Part shown: positions 1 to 8,723 of the stretch, piece after piece
Numbering within the stretch: the stretch's first letter is position 1
Layout: each line of letters starts with the position of its first letter
Source of the DNA: an uncultured Muribaculaceae bacterium
GTDB taxonomy: Bacteria > Bacteroidota > Bacteroidia > Bacteroidales > Muribaculaceae
DNA: 64,000 nt
Assembly (NCBI GenBank): GCA_947525975.1
Contig: CANNVE010000007.1
Location: forward strand, 1 to 64,000
Direction of reading: 5' to 3'
Position numbers and translations under genes: made by a program
Notes under the pieces: model-generated
What the model saw: the letters and a program-made list of their open reading frames with translations, nothing else
Told to the model about the DNA's origin: nothing
Database searches by the model: none

Positions 1-73
1 CCCACAAAGGTAATAAAAATCCCCCAACACACAAAATTCCGCCGAAACAAATCGCACCTGCACCCGTATGGAG

Positions 74-92
74 GGGCGATGTCCGATCGCCC
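74..92. repeat. REP-like palindrome
   Basis: A hairpin with 7-bp arms GGGCGAT and ATCGCCC around a 5-nt loop. It sits in non-coding DNA next to the string AATCGCACC, which also occurs at the palindrome at 57541-57564. It may be a REP-type element; that is an inference from the hairpin and the resemblance only. Confidence 0.4.
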
Positions 93-113
93 GATAGCGC
101 CGACCTTGGCCCA

Positions 114-428
114 ATAACACGGATTTCACGGAAAACACGGATTTCAACGGATTATAAAGATAAAAAATCCGTGCAATCCGTGGTAATCCGTCTTAATCCG
201 CGTTCCCGCACCGCCGGTGATTCCCAAAACACTGGCCCGTGCGTTTCGGAGAAACGCACCTCCACCCCAGGGAGACGCACCTCCACCAGCTTCCACATAA
301 CAACACGGATTACATAGACTTTATAGATAAAAAATCCGTGTAATCCGTGGTAATCCGTCTTAATCCGTGTTATTGTGCCTCTGGCGATTCCCAAATGGCT
401 CGTGCGTTTCGGAGAAACGCACCTCCTG
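114..428. repeat. Duplicated intergenic repeat, two units
   Basis: Two units about 165 bp apart fill the gene-free start of the window. Each has an AT-rich stretch followed by several copies of ATCCGTG / AATCCGT (159-206 and 326-371), then a GATTCCCAAA segment, then a hairpin with 9-bp arms GTGCGTTTC around GGA (239-259 and 402-422) followed by ACCTCC. The ATCCGTG motifs are also present inverted as CACGGAT, so each unit can fold on itself. The second hairpin ends 11 bp from the gdhA stop and has no T-run, so it is not a clear terminator. The short open frame across this block is judged non-coding. Positions 1-113 hold nothing recognisable beyond the palindrome at 74-92. Confidence 0.7.
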
Positions 429-432
429 GGGA

Positions 433-1767
433 TCAGAGCACGCCTTGGGCCATCATGGCGCGGGCCACTTTCATGAAGCCTGCCGTGTTGGCTCCCTTTA
501 CGTAGTTGACGTATCCGTCAGCCTCCTGGCCGTATTTCACGCATTGGGCGTGGATGTCAGCCATGATGCGGCGCAGCTTTTCGTCGACTTCCTCGGCGGT
601 CCATGCCTGCTTCTGCGCGTTCTGCGCCATTTCGAGGCCGCTGACCGACACGCCGCCGGCGTTGGCAGCCTTTCCGGGCGCATAGAGTATGCGGGCTGCG
701 AGGAATTCCTTGATGGCCTCGGGCGTAGAGGGCATATTCGCGCCTTCGCTCACAGCGATGCATCCATTGGCCAGAAGGGCGCGGGCAGCGTCGCCATCGA
801 GCTCATTCTGCGTGGCCGAAGGCATGGCTATGTCGCAGGGGTATCCCCACGGCTTTCCGCCGGGCACATATTCGCAGCCGTATTCCTCGGCAAACTCGCT
901 GATGCGACCGCGATAGAGATTCTTAAGCGTGAAGATGTATTCAAGCTGCTCCTCGGAGAGGCCGTCGGGCACATGGATGCAGCCGTCGGAATCGCTCATC
1001 GAGATCACTTTCGCGCCAAGCGCCATCAGCTTCTTGGCCGTGTAGGTGGCCACATTGCCCGAGCCGGAAATGGCCACGCGCTTGCCCTTGATGTCGATGC
1101 CGCGGGTGGCGAGCATATTGAGCAGGAAATAGACATTGCCATAGCCAGTGGCCTCGGGGCGGACAAGCGAACCGCCGAATTCGAGCGCCTTGCCGGTGAA
1201 TGTGCCGGTGTTCTCGCGAGCCATTTTCTTGTACATGCCGTACATATATCCCACTTCGCGGCCTCCCACGCCAATGTCGCCGGCGGGCACGTCGCGGTCG
1301 GGGCCAAGCTGGCGCCACAGCTCCGCCACAAATGCCTGGCAGAAGCGCATCACCTCCATGTCGCTCTTTCCGCGCGGCGAGAAGTCGCTGCCGCCCTTGG
1401 CTCCGCCCATGGCGAGAGTGGTGAGGCTATTCTTGAATGTCTGCTCAAAGGCGAGGAATTTCAGGATGGACAGGTTGACAGAAGAGTGGAAGCGTATGCC
1501 GCCCTTGTAGGGGCCGATGGCGTTGTTGTGCTGCACACGATAGCCCATATTGTTACGCACGCGGCCCTTGTCGTCGATCCATGACACGCGGAATGAGAAT
1601 ATGCGGTCGGGGATGCACAGACGCTCTATCAGATTTACTCGTTCGAACTCGGGATGCTCATTGTATACATCCTCGATCGTGCTGACCACCTCCTCGACGG
1701 CCTGAATGTATTCAGGCTCGGCGGGAAAGCGGCGTTTGAGGTCATTGACCACGTCGATTGCTTTCAT
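433..1767 (-). CDS. gdhA: NADP-type glutamate dehydrogenase
   Basis: Hexameric-type glutamate dehydrogenase interconverting 2-oxoglutarate plus ammonia and glutamate in the cytoplasm. At 444 residues it has the family's usual length. The substrate-binding segment PYKGGIRFH lies near residue 86, the catalytic-lysine motif GGAKGGSDF near 121 and the dinucleotide-binding motif GSGNVA near 235. NADPH preference is inferred from similarity to the ammonia-assimilating type common in Bacteroidales. The gene is alone on the minus strand with its own promoter at 1821-1828. A long open frame on the opposite strand is a codon-bias shadow. Confidence 0.97.
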   Translation of the reverse strand: MKAIDVVNDLKRRFPAEPEYIQAVEEVVSTIEDVYNEHPEFERVNLIERLCIPDRIFSFRVSWIDDKGRVRNNMGYRVQHNNAIGPYKGGIRFHSSVNLSILKFLAFEQTFKNSLTTLAMGGAKGGSDFSPRGKSDMEVMRFCQAFVAELWRQLGPDRDVPAGDIGVGGREVGYMYGMYKKMARENTGTFTGKALEFGGSLVRPEATGYGNVYFLLNMLATRGIDIKGKRVAISGSGNVATYTAKKLMALGAKVISMSDSDGCIHVPDGLSEEQLEYIFTLKNLYRGRISEFAEEYGCEYVPGGKPWGYPCDIAMPSATQNELDGDAARALLANGCIAVSEGANMPSTPEAIKEFLAARILYAPGKAANAGGVSVSGLEMAQNAQKQAWTAEEVDEKLRRIMADIHAQCVKYGQEADGYVNYVKGANTAGFMKVARAMMAQGVL

Positions 1768-1820
1768 CCTTTTTTACCTATTAGAAAATGTGACAAACAA
1801 TATTTTTCCGTTTTCGGTTG

Positions 1821-1828
1821 CAAATTTA
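1821..1828 (-). promoter_or_regulatory. -7 box of gdhA
   Basis: On the minus strand this reads TAAATTTG, a perfect match to the Bacteroidota TAnnTTTG box. A TTTG-type -33 element is available about 19 bp upstream. The distance to the gdhA start implies a leader of roughly 45 nt. Confidence 0.7.
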
Positions 1829-1908
1829 CACATTTTTGGCAAAATATCAAAGAAATCATCATCAAATTTCGAATTTTATTCACAAAAGGACATTTCACGA
1901 CGCACCGA

Positions 1909-1956
1909 CGAAAGAAAGCGGCCCGCACGGAGACCATACGCTCCATGCAGGCCGCT
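1909..1956 (-). terminator. Terminator of the 8507-1985 operon
   Basis: Sixteen-base arms at 1917-1932 and 1941-1956 pair at 14 positions. On the minus strand the stem is followed by TTTCTTTC. It sits just after the stop of the SpoIID gene, as expected for the end of that operon. Confidence 0.6.
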
Positions 1957-1984
1957 TATGCCTTAAACGCATCCAGCCCCTCGG

Positions 1985-3256
1985 CTATATCTGCTCAAGA
2001 GTCGATGACGGATAGTAGTGCTCAAGTATCTGCCTGTAGTCATAGCCTTGGGCGGCCATCATGGCCGCGCCTATCTGGCACAATCCCACGCCATGGCCCC
2101 AACCGGCGCCGCGGAGCGCGAATCCGCCGCGAGTCTTCTCAACGACGAAGGCCGAGCTGTAGAGATGCGACGGCGAAAGGATGCGCCTTATCTCAAGCTC
2201 CTTGCCTATGTCGGCTGTGAGGCGGTCGCCCACTATGCGAAGCAGGGTGATTCGGCCGGAGGAACCTCGCCTGAGGGGTATCATCTCCTTTATCTCGCCA
2301 AAATCGAGACCTGATTTAGCCCTTACGAGCTCGGAAAGTTCATCGCTGTCATACTCCACCTTCCAGCGGTAGAAATCAGACGTCTCCTGGTCATAGCCGT
2401 TTAGCACTTGCGAGAGGATCTCGCGATTGCGTGTGTTGCAGAAAGCCTTTGGCTCCGACAAAATCCACTCCACAGCGTTTTCCTCAATGCTCAAATCGGG
2501 CATCGCAGGCTCGGGGATAAGATCGGGCTTGGCTGCAAGATAGGCCTTGGGCTCATCTTCCCAGCAGCTCTCAAACACCTCCATCGCCCCACCGCAGCAT
2601 TTCGAGAAGCGCGCGTCGCACAGCTCGCCGTCGTGCATCAGCACAAGGCCACGGGTGGCATCCACCGCCTCGCTCACCTTCCGGGTGGTCTGGCGCGTTA
2701 TGCCCTGATAGCGCTGGCAGTGATCGTCGGCGCAAACATCGAAGTCGACATGGTCATTACCTCCGTACCATCGCACCCTTGTCACGCCCTCGCCGCCATC
2801 GGTGAGCCGGTCATCGTCATACCCGCCCGGAGCGGCATCGGCGGCATGGTTGCGTATCTGGGCCAACGCCCAGCTTCGCGAAATCACAGCGTGAGCCTTA
2901 AGAAGCTCGATCTGCGATGTGGCGCTCATTTCTGACGAAATCACGCTCGATATGTAATCCTCGATCGAAAGCACATTGATCACCGTCAGGCTCCCCTCTC
3001 CGTCGGGCTTTATGAGGATGTCGCCCTTGAAGGTCTGGTCTTCCTTCCTCTCCCAGTGGAATTTCACGCCTATGGTTACGTCCCTAACGGTGACGCAGCA
3101 CTGCGGCTCGGTGGCCTCGAAGAGCATTTCCTCCTTCACGTTCTTCGCCGAGAGGGACACTATGCCTTCGATGGGCTCGCCGCCGTTGATGTATGGCCCG
3201 CTGAAGATGAGCTCCACCTTCCGCTCGGCCATTATGCCTACCCTAATCTTTTTCAT
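1985..3256 (-). CDS. SpoIID/LytB domain protein
   Basis: SpoIID-family protein of 423 residues. The Bacillus SpoIID enzyme is a lytic transglycosylase acting on stem-peptide-free glycan; LytB is an amidase enhancer. The SpoIID core is visible as VLSIEDYISSVISSEM around residue 95-110, with the Glu of SSEM (about 109) at the position of the catalytic Glu. A Cys-containing middle part follows (DDHCQ, KCCGGAM), and the C-terminal signature WGHGVGLCQIGA is near residue 390. No clear signal peptide is seen, so export is uncertain. It is the last gene of a four-gene operon; its ATG overlaps the stop of the DUF4922 gene as ATGA. Close linkage to an amidase-like gene suggests a role in peptidoglycan turnover. 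Confidence 0.88.
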   Translation of the reverse strand: MKKIRVGIMAERKVELIFSGPYINGGEPIEGIVSLSAKNVKEEMLFEATEPQCCVTVRDVTIGVKFHWERKEDQTFKGDILIKPDGEGSLTVINVLSIEDYISSVISSEMSATSQIELLKAHAVISRSWALAQIRNHAADAAPGGYDDDRLTDGGEGVTRVRWYGGNDHVDFDVCADDHCQRYQGITRQTTRKVSEAVDATRGLVLMHDGELCDARFSKCCGGAMEVFESCWEDEPKAYLAAKPDLIPEPAMPDLSIEENAVEWILSEPKAFCNTRNREILSQVLNGYDQETSDFYRWKVEYDSDELSELVRAKSGLDFGEIKEMIPLRRGSSGRITLLRIVGDRLTADIGKELEIRRILSPSHLYSSAFVVEKTRGGFALRGAGWGHGVGLCQIGAAMMAAQGYDYRQILEHYYPSSTLEQI

Positions 3257-4107
3257 GACTTATTACGTAAGTCTTTGAGCTCATCCTTCGTGTAGCAGAG
3301 CTCACTGTAAATTTTCGCGGCAATCTCGTCGTTGACGGCTCGGAAATCCTTCTCCACAGGGGTGATAAGCACACCCGCCAGGTCAACCGACGCAGGAGAA
3401 ATCAGCATCTGACCATCCTCGGAGCCATAAAATGAAGGACGATGCTTCTTGCGCGGGATAACCACCATTTCATAACGGCCTCCTTGGCGACGACGGCAAA
3501 GAATGTTCATCATCGGCTCTTCTTCGCCTTCGGGGACAGGAAGGCTGTCATAAATATATTTAAAGTCTCTGGCCGCCTCAAAAGGAGTGTCGGCGAAGCT
3601 TCTATATACGCCGAAAGGCACTTCAGTGTCGAATATGCAAAGGAAGTCGGTGTTGCCGGCCTGGAAGTGCATATGGTCGGGGGCTGAGGCTCCGCACCGC
3701 GGGCCGTTGTAGAACACGGTGTATCCCTCCAACTCGGCAGCCAACTCGCACATATCTTCTATGCGGCCTTTAATGCGCTGCGGCACATGCTCTGTGTCGG
3801 GGATGGTGAGGTGGCGCGGAAATATCGGAAACGGATTCACGAGGATGGTGTAGTCACGTCCCGAAGGTCCTTTCCACTCGATACCCTCCTGCTCGGCGGG
3901 GCGATTGGCTTCGCAAAGGAAGCAAGCGCGCTTCTTGAGCGACGCGGCATCGACCTTGGCGCCGGTGGAGGCAATGCGGGCGGGATTGAACTGCACCTTT
4001 CCCCACGTCAGGGGCTTGACCACTACCCGGCCAAGCGCGTCAAAGTTGGCGGCGGCCATGGGCCAAGCCGCCAACTGACGATCTATGAATGATTGTATGT
4101 CGATCAT
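3253..4107 (-). CDS. DUF4922 protein, HIT/GalT-like nucleotidyltransferase fold
   Basis: 284-residue protein of the DUF4922 family. Features seen: a CFLC pair near residues 62-65, the segment NPFPIFPRHL near 91-100, and an HMHFQ motif at about 145-149. CxxC followed by HxHxQ is the layout of GalT-type nucleotidyltransferases and of plant GDP-L-galactose phosphorylase, so a reaction on a nucleotide sugar or dinucleotide is a reasonable inference; the substrate is unknown. Its start overlaps the end of the glycosyltransferase gene (ATGA), and its stop overlaps the SpoIID start, so the three are surely co-translated. It could supply or recycle the donor used by the neighbouring glycosyltransferase. 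Confidence 0.85.
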   Translation of the reverse strand: MIDIQSFIDRQLAAWPMAAANFDALGRVVVKPLTWGKVQFNPARIASTGAKVDAASLKKRACFLCEANRPAEQEGIEWKGPSGRDYTILVNPFPIFPRHLTIPDTEHVPQRIKGRIEDMCELAAELEGYTVFYNGPRCGASAPDHMHFQAGNTDFLCIFDTEVPFGVYRSFADTPFEAARDFKYIYDSLPVPEGEEEPMMNILCRRRQGGRYEMVVIPRKKHRPSFYGSEDGQMLISPASVDLAGVLITPVEKDFRAVNDEIAAKIYSELCYTKDELKDLRNKS

Positions 4108-5519
4108 TTTCTGTTCATTGCCACGCGGGCCTCGAGTTCCCAGGTGCGTATGCGGTCTTTATAGAGGTTATGGGCATTCATCTTGTTGAGGTCAAGAGCG
4201 GCGTCGCTGTTGTCTTCCCACCTGCGGCAATAATAGAGCACATCGTAGATGCGGCCTATCTGATAGCGGCGCGAGATGGCCAGGCCCAGGGCATAGTCCT
4301 CGCCGTATGACGTGTTGGGCACATGGATCTGACGCAGCAAGGGAGTGTAGAACGCGCGCGGAGCGCCGAGGCCGTTGATGCGCAGGGCATTGTTGCGGCC
4401 ATTGTCGGGAGTCCACTCCTTGTGGTCGATCACGCCCGGGGGGATGGGATTTTTGTCGATGTCCGTGAGCATGTATGTGCCTACGACCATGCCGCAATTC
4501 TGCTCATAGAAAGCGTCTACGATCTTCTGCAGCGTGTCAGGGCCGCTATATACGTCGTCAGAATCGAGCTGCACGGCAAATTTGCCGCAACGCACATCCT
4601 GCACGCCCATGTTCCAGCATCCGCCGATGCCGAGATCCGTGCGCTCGGGCTTGATGTGCACCACCTGCGGATTGCCGGCGTATTCTTCGATGGCCTCTGT
4701 GGTGCCGTCGGTTGAGTGGTTGTCGATTACGATGACATTGAATTTGAACTTTGTCTGCTGTGCGAGAGCGCTGTTGATGGCATCGCGGATGGTGCGCACA
4801 CGGTTGCGCACGGGGATGATGACCGAAGCCTCAAACACGAATTCCCCCTTGTTGAATTCAATGGGAGTGAAATGAGGAGGCAGGTATCCGCCTATGGCCT
4901 TGAGGTGGTCGGTGCAGGCCTGTTCCATCTCGATCTGGTTGGCGCGGTTCTTGGGGTCTACGTAGTCGAAAATTTTCTGGCCGGTCTTGCGGTTGTCGTT
5001 CTCCACATCCTGGTAGAGATATTCGTTGATGTGCACGATGGGGGCCAGACGGCTTGCGCGCAGGCGCAGATCGTAGAGCGCAGCGGCCTTATAGTCGCGC
5101 TCGATGCCGGCGGCAGCCTCGCGCAACACAGAGGCGCGGAAGAAAAGGACAGAGCCGAAGTTGAAGTCATCGCGGAGCGAGCCGAACTGGTAGTCGATCA
5201 CCGGGGCATTGGTCTGCTTGCCGTCGACCACTGCATAGTGATCGGCGTAGAGCATGCCGGCGCCTGTGTCCTCGGCAATGCGCACAAAGCGCTCGAGGGC
5301 GAAGTATCCGGGGATTAGATTGTTGTATTTTGTGTAGAGAAGCACATAGTCGCAGTCAGTGGCCTTCTCTGCTATCTCTTTGATGATCTTTGTCGAAGCG
5401 AGCGCGTCAAAACGGGTGTCGATGAGTTCGACACCGCTCACCAGCGGGCAAGCCGTGAGGTTGGTCACAGACACGAGTGTGTCGGTCTGGTCGACGTAAG
5501 GTAGGAAGATTTTGATCAT
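4104..5519 (-). CDS. Family 2 glycosyltransferase with two GT-A-like halves
   Basis: 471-residue cytoplasmic protein. The C-terminal half is a clear GT2 domain: SVIIPVRNR near residue 232, IDNHSTDGT near 265 and the metal-binding DSDD at about 319-322. The N-terminal half also resembles a degenerate GT-A fold (LLYTKYNN near 60, YADHYAVVDG near 91, FNFGSVLFFR near 119). No membrane segment is seen, so the acceptor may be a soluble or membrane-surface carbohydrate. It follows the amidase-like gene by 33 bp and overlaps the DUF4922 gene by 4 bp. The product glycan cannot be deduced. Confidence 0.88.
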   Translation of the reverse strand: MIKIFLPYVDQTDTLVSVTNLTACPLVSGVELIDTRFDALASTKIIKEIAEKATDCDYVLLYTKYNNLIPGYFALERFVRIAEDTGAGMLYADHYAVVDGKQTNAPVIDYQFGSLRDDFNFGSVLFFRASVLREAAAGIERDYKAAALYDLRLRASRLAPIVHINEYLYQDVENDNRKTGQKIFDYVDPKNRANQIEMEQACTDHLKAIGGYLPPHFTPIEFNKGEFVFEASVIIPVRNRVRTIRDAINSALAQQTKFKFNVIVIDNHSTDGTTEAIEEYAGNPQVVHIKPERTDLGIGGCWNMGVQDVRCGKFAVQLDSDDVYSGPDTLQKIVDAFYEQNCGMVVGTYMLTDIDKNPIPPGVIDHKEWTPDNGRNNALRINGLGAPRAFYTPLLRQIHVPNTSYGEDYALGLAISRRYQIGRIYDVLYYCRRWEDNSDAALDLNKMNAHNLYKDRIRTWELEARVAMNRK

Positions 5520-5552
5520 GAGTATGATTTATTCGTGTTATAATGTAGTTTT

Positions 5553-8507
5553 TTATTTAGATTTAAAGAAATTGAGCGCCTGGCCCATCAGCCTTGTGCG
5601 GTGCGACGCATCCTTGATCGTCTCAAAGGGAAATCCGATCACCACTGTGCGGTATGCGCCGGGGGAATATGCGATTCCGGCCACAAGGTTGTTCTCGCCA
5701 TATCGCATGATGGTGGCGCCTTTCTCCTTGTCATTAGCGAAGAATGAGTCAGGAGATTCCACGGCGTAGAAATCAGGATTGAGCTCATTGTAGAAACTGA
5801 ACGATCCGCCGTCAAACGCCTTGAAGCGGCTGTCGACCTCGTAAGCCTCGCCGGTGACGGCTGCCTGACCTACGCGCCAAGAATATCCAAGCACATCCTG
5901 CGCGAATTTCTTGTCGGCCTCTGCCACTTCCTTGCTTGAATATGGATTGTCCCAAAGATCTGTGGCGATGAACGATCCGCTAAGGAATACGTTTCCGCCG
6001 GCGGCGGTGTACTGCCTGAGCTTGGCCTGGAGCTCAGCGGGGAATGTCTTGAACTTGCTGCCATAAAGCCCGGTGCCGGTCTTTATCTCCTTCTGCTTGC
6101 CCATGATGAGGTCAAGGATCTTGGGGGCCGATGCCACATTGCCATTGGTGAAGGCCTCTACGCTCGATGATATGAATCCGTATCCGCAATCGGCGATGGC
6201 CTGACCATGGACCACAGTGTAGTCAAAAGTGTTTCCGGCCACCGGCTGGGTCTCAAAGTTGCTGCGCGATGCGCCGAATCCGGCGGCGTCGTCGTCCATC
6301 CAGGGGATATCGCGGCGGAATTCAAACTGACTGCCGATGAACGATATGTCATAGACGTAAGGCACGCCATGGTCCCTAACATCATAGAAGCCTGCGATCT
6401 CGCCAGAATCAAACCAATCGGGAGCGCTCACGCGGGTGAAGCCGTTGACCACGAGCACCTGCTCGGCACCCGGCTTGTAGCAAAGAGCGAGCACTTCAGA
6501 GGGAAAGCTGACGCCGCCGTCATTGCCGGCCACGATGCGATAGCTGCACACCTCGCCTTCCTCGGCCTTGAGCTCATACTTCGGCTCCCCTACCGTGGCA
6601 ATGGGCCTGAAGCCGGCCTCGCCTGCCTTGCGCTCTTCCACCACGTAATATGTGGGCTTTGCCGTAGGCTCGAGTTTGTCGGCCATTGGCTGCCAAGTGA
6701 GTTCATATCTGCCGTCTTTGCCGCCATTGATAGCGAATGAACGGATAGGCAGCGGCTGCACCACGTAGGGGCGCCCGTCTCTCTCGGCAAGGAACTTAAG
6801 CATGCCTTTGTAGATGGATCTCGACACCACAAAGCGGAATGCCGGATCGAGGCCGTATTTCATGTCGGCGAAATTCTGATGCGACAGGAGCTCGAGGAGC
6901 ATTGTGGGCACCTCGGGCACGCGCGCCTCATAATATGATTTGTCCCACATGCCGCGGCGGGTCCAGTTAGGCTCCATCTCGGCGCGCACATCGTCTACGA
7001 TCTGCGTCATCACCTTATTGGTGAAGTCACGCGAAGCCATGCGCGACGATCCGTTGGCGTATTTGCCATCCTCGGTCTGTGTGTAGAATATGCCGAGCGT
7101 GCCTATGATAGAGTCATTGAGCGTGGTCCCGGCATCGGAGTGGAACGCGAAAGCCAGATCCACCGGGATGTTGAGGCCCTCCTGGTCGGGAAGCATCGAC
7201 GATCCGCCGGCGAGCCAGTTGACCCACAGGCCTCGGCTGCGGTAATCGTCATTGTAGTCATTGACATAATCGGTGGGCGTGAACACGCTGTCGGGGGCGC
7301 CTGCCCATTGCAGCCAATAACGCGCGCCTTCGGTGAATCTCGGGTATCCGCTGGCCACATACTGATAATCGATGTCGCCAAGGGGCTCCTTCACGATGCG
7401 GGCCACATTGCCCACACCACCGCCCACCTTCACGGCGTCGGCAGTCACCACCGTCCCCTTCCGGGCAGAGGCGTTGCTCAGAGTCACTATTTCGCGGCTG
7501 TCACCGGCCTTAAAGGGGAAATGCCCGAGATATATCCATGTGCCGCCTCCCATCTTCTGGTTGACCTTGAAGTTGCGGTCGCCGGTTGCGGCATGCACTG
7601 TGTAGAGCGCGTCCTCGCTGCTTTCGGGCAGCGTGACGTATGAAACATATACTGCATAATCGCCGTCCTCGGGTATCGGAGTGGAATATACAGCCTGCGA
7701 TGCTTTTTCGTCATAGCCAACTGTGCGGGCCATGCGGGCGGTGCCGTCGCTGAAAGGGTGCGAGCCATTGACAAGGAGCGTGTGATTGTAGGCGAAACCG
7801 TCGCCGGGAGCCTGCTTCCAATCTTCGCTTCCGTTCTTTTCCCTGTAGCCTGAATCCTTGGAGTCGTTGTCGATGACAAATTCCTGAAGCCTGATGTCGC
7901 GCTCTCGGGGGCTCATCACGTAGGCGCCGGCGTTTTCGAGCATGGGCATCAGGAATGGCATCACATAGCTCTGCGTATATAGATCTTCCACGGTCTGCAT
8001 CACGCGGGCCCTCTGCCATTCCCAACGGTTTAGCTTTGGCTCGAAGTACCAGCCGTGGCTCTGCCATAGCGCTATGTTGCTGCCGTCGAGGCCTCCGGGA
8101 GCGGGGGTGGCGGCCAGGTCGGTGATGAAGGGCGTTTTCTCCTTAGGCCCGGCTATCTTATACGAGGCATCGGAAGCGAGCTTGTCGATGGACTGCTTCC
8201 CGACGTTGATCTTTACCGTATATCTCGCATACTTGGCGGGAAGCGCCTTGATCACATCGGCCTTAAGCCGTGCGATGGCCTCTTTTGTCAAAGGGATGTA
8301 TGACAATGATTCGGAGCAAGATACGGTGACGGTCTTAGATTTAGGCGAGATTGAAACTTTATTCACTTTTGGCAAAGCGAAACCTGAATTTTTAGGCACG
8401 ATGGCCGTGACCGCTTTCTGCACAGCCTGCTCGTGCTCAGCCCGGGCGGCGACCGGAGCGGAAAGCACCGAAGCCGCAAGGAAAAGGCTTATGAGCGATT
8501 TATTCAT
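5553..8507 (-). CDS. Secreted Zn amidase-like protein with golvesin-type insert
   Basis: 984 residues from the ATG at 8507, chosen because it gives a proper signal peptide (MNKSLISLFLAASVLSAPVAA); a GTG six codons upstream overlaps the promoter. The protein has the layout of an N-acetylmuramoyl-L-alanine amidase (amidase_3) split by an insert: a first His in WQSHGWYF (about 151), a Glu in RWEWQRAR (about 163), MSPRERD matching the family's LTRxxD strand, a second His in FHSDAG (about 456), and the probable catalytic Glu in MLLELLSHQ (about 539). Residues 215-365 between the halves resemble the golvesin C-terminal domain. A fibronectin III-like part (630-710) and a C-terminal alpha/beta domain follow. 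Databases often label such proteins xanthan lyase; the amidase reading fits the motifs better. First gene of the operon. Confidence 0.78.
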   Translation of the reverse strand: MNKSLISLFLAASVLSAPVAARAEHEQAVQKAVTAIVPKNSGFALPKVNKVSISPKSKTVTVSCSESLSYIPLTKEAIARLKADVIKALPAKYARYTVKINVGKQSIDKLASDASYKIAGPKEKTPFITDLAATPAPGGLDGSNIALWQSHGWYFEPKLNRWEWQRARVMQTVEDLYTQSYVMPFLMPMLENAGAYVMSPRERDIRLQEFVIDNDSKDSGYREKNGSEDWKQAPGDGFAYNHTLLVNGSHPFSDGTARMARTVGYDEKASQAVYSTPIPEDGDYAVYVSYVTLPESSEDALYTVHAATGDRNFKVNQKMGGGTWIYLGHFPFKAGDSREIVTLSNASARKGTVVTADAVKVGGGVGNVARIVKEPLGDIDYQYVASGYPRFTEGARYWLQWAGAPDSVFTPTDYVNDYNDDYRSRGLWVNWLAGGSSMLPDQEGLNIPVDLAFAFHSDAGTTLNDSIIGTLGIFYTQTEDGKYANGSSRMASRDFTNKVMTQIVDDVRAEMEPNWTRRGMWDKSYYEARVPEVPTMLLELLSHQNFADMKYGLDPAFRFVVSRSIYKGMLKFLAERDGRPYVVQPLPIRSFAINGGKDGRYELTWQPMADKLEPTAKPTYYVVEERKAGEAGFRPIATVGEPKYELKAEEGEVCSYRIVAGNDGGVSFPSEVLALCYKPGAEQVLVVNGFTRVSAPDWFDSGEIAGFYDVRDHGVPYVYDISFIGSQFEFRRDIPWMDDDAAGFGASRSNFETQPVAGNTFDYTVVHGQAIADCGYGFISSSVEAFTNGNVASAPKILDLIMGKQKEIKTGTGLYGSKFKTFPAELQAKLRQYTAAGGNVFLSGSFIATDLWDNPYSSKEVAEADKKFAQDVLGYSWRVGQAAVTGEAYEVDSRFKAFDGGSFSFYNELNPDFYAVESPDSFFANDKEKGATIMRYGENNLVAGIAYSPGAYRTVVIGFPFETIKDASHRTRLMGQALNFFKSK

Positions 8508-8524
8508 GATTTTGGTTTTATTCA

Positions 8525-8532
8525 CAAAATTA
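8525..8532 (-). promoter_or_regulatory. -7 box of the amidase-GT-DUF4922-SpoIID operon
   Basis: Reads TAATTTTG on the minus strand, a perfect TAnnTTTG box, about 18 bp before the ATG at 8507. Its position argues against the upstream GTG as start. Confidence 0.6.
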
Positions 8533-8610
8533 CAACAAAAAAGTCTAGAATGTCAACCATAGTGCTAAAAATATACGCAAAATATCGCTAAAATATATTT
8601 ACAATCAATA

Positions 8611-8649
8611 ATCCCTCATTTCAAGGCTTCAGGCCATGAAATGAGGGAT
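8611..8649. terminator. Perfect 13-bp inverted repeat, possible terminator
   Basis: Arms ATCCCTCATTTCA and its exact complement around a 13-nt loop. It lies downstream of the minus-strand gene at 8724. The T-run is weak on either strand, so termination is likely but not certain. Confidence 0.5.
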
Positions 8650-8723
8650 CATATTTGTGCTTTCTTTACCTTAATACTTACCTACCAATTGCATGCCTCG
8701 GCCAAGAGGCGGCAGGTCAATGC

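Noticed and set aside
114..371. CRISPR-like look of the repeated ATCCGTG motifs
   Set aside because: Motifs are short, spaced irregularly and partly inverted; there are no uniform spacers and no cas genes.
152..394. 80-residue open frame on the minus strand
   Set aside because: It runs through the ATCCGTG repeat block and its residues only reflect the repeat; no promoter and no family resemblance.
367..1584. 405-codon frame opposite gdhA
   Set aside because: Shadow of a GC-rich codon pattern; gdhA on the other strand has clear motifs and a promoter. The same applies to long opposite-strand frames at 2408-2935, 11358-12248 and 13541-14383.
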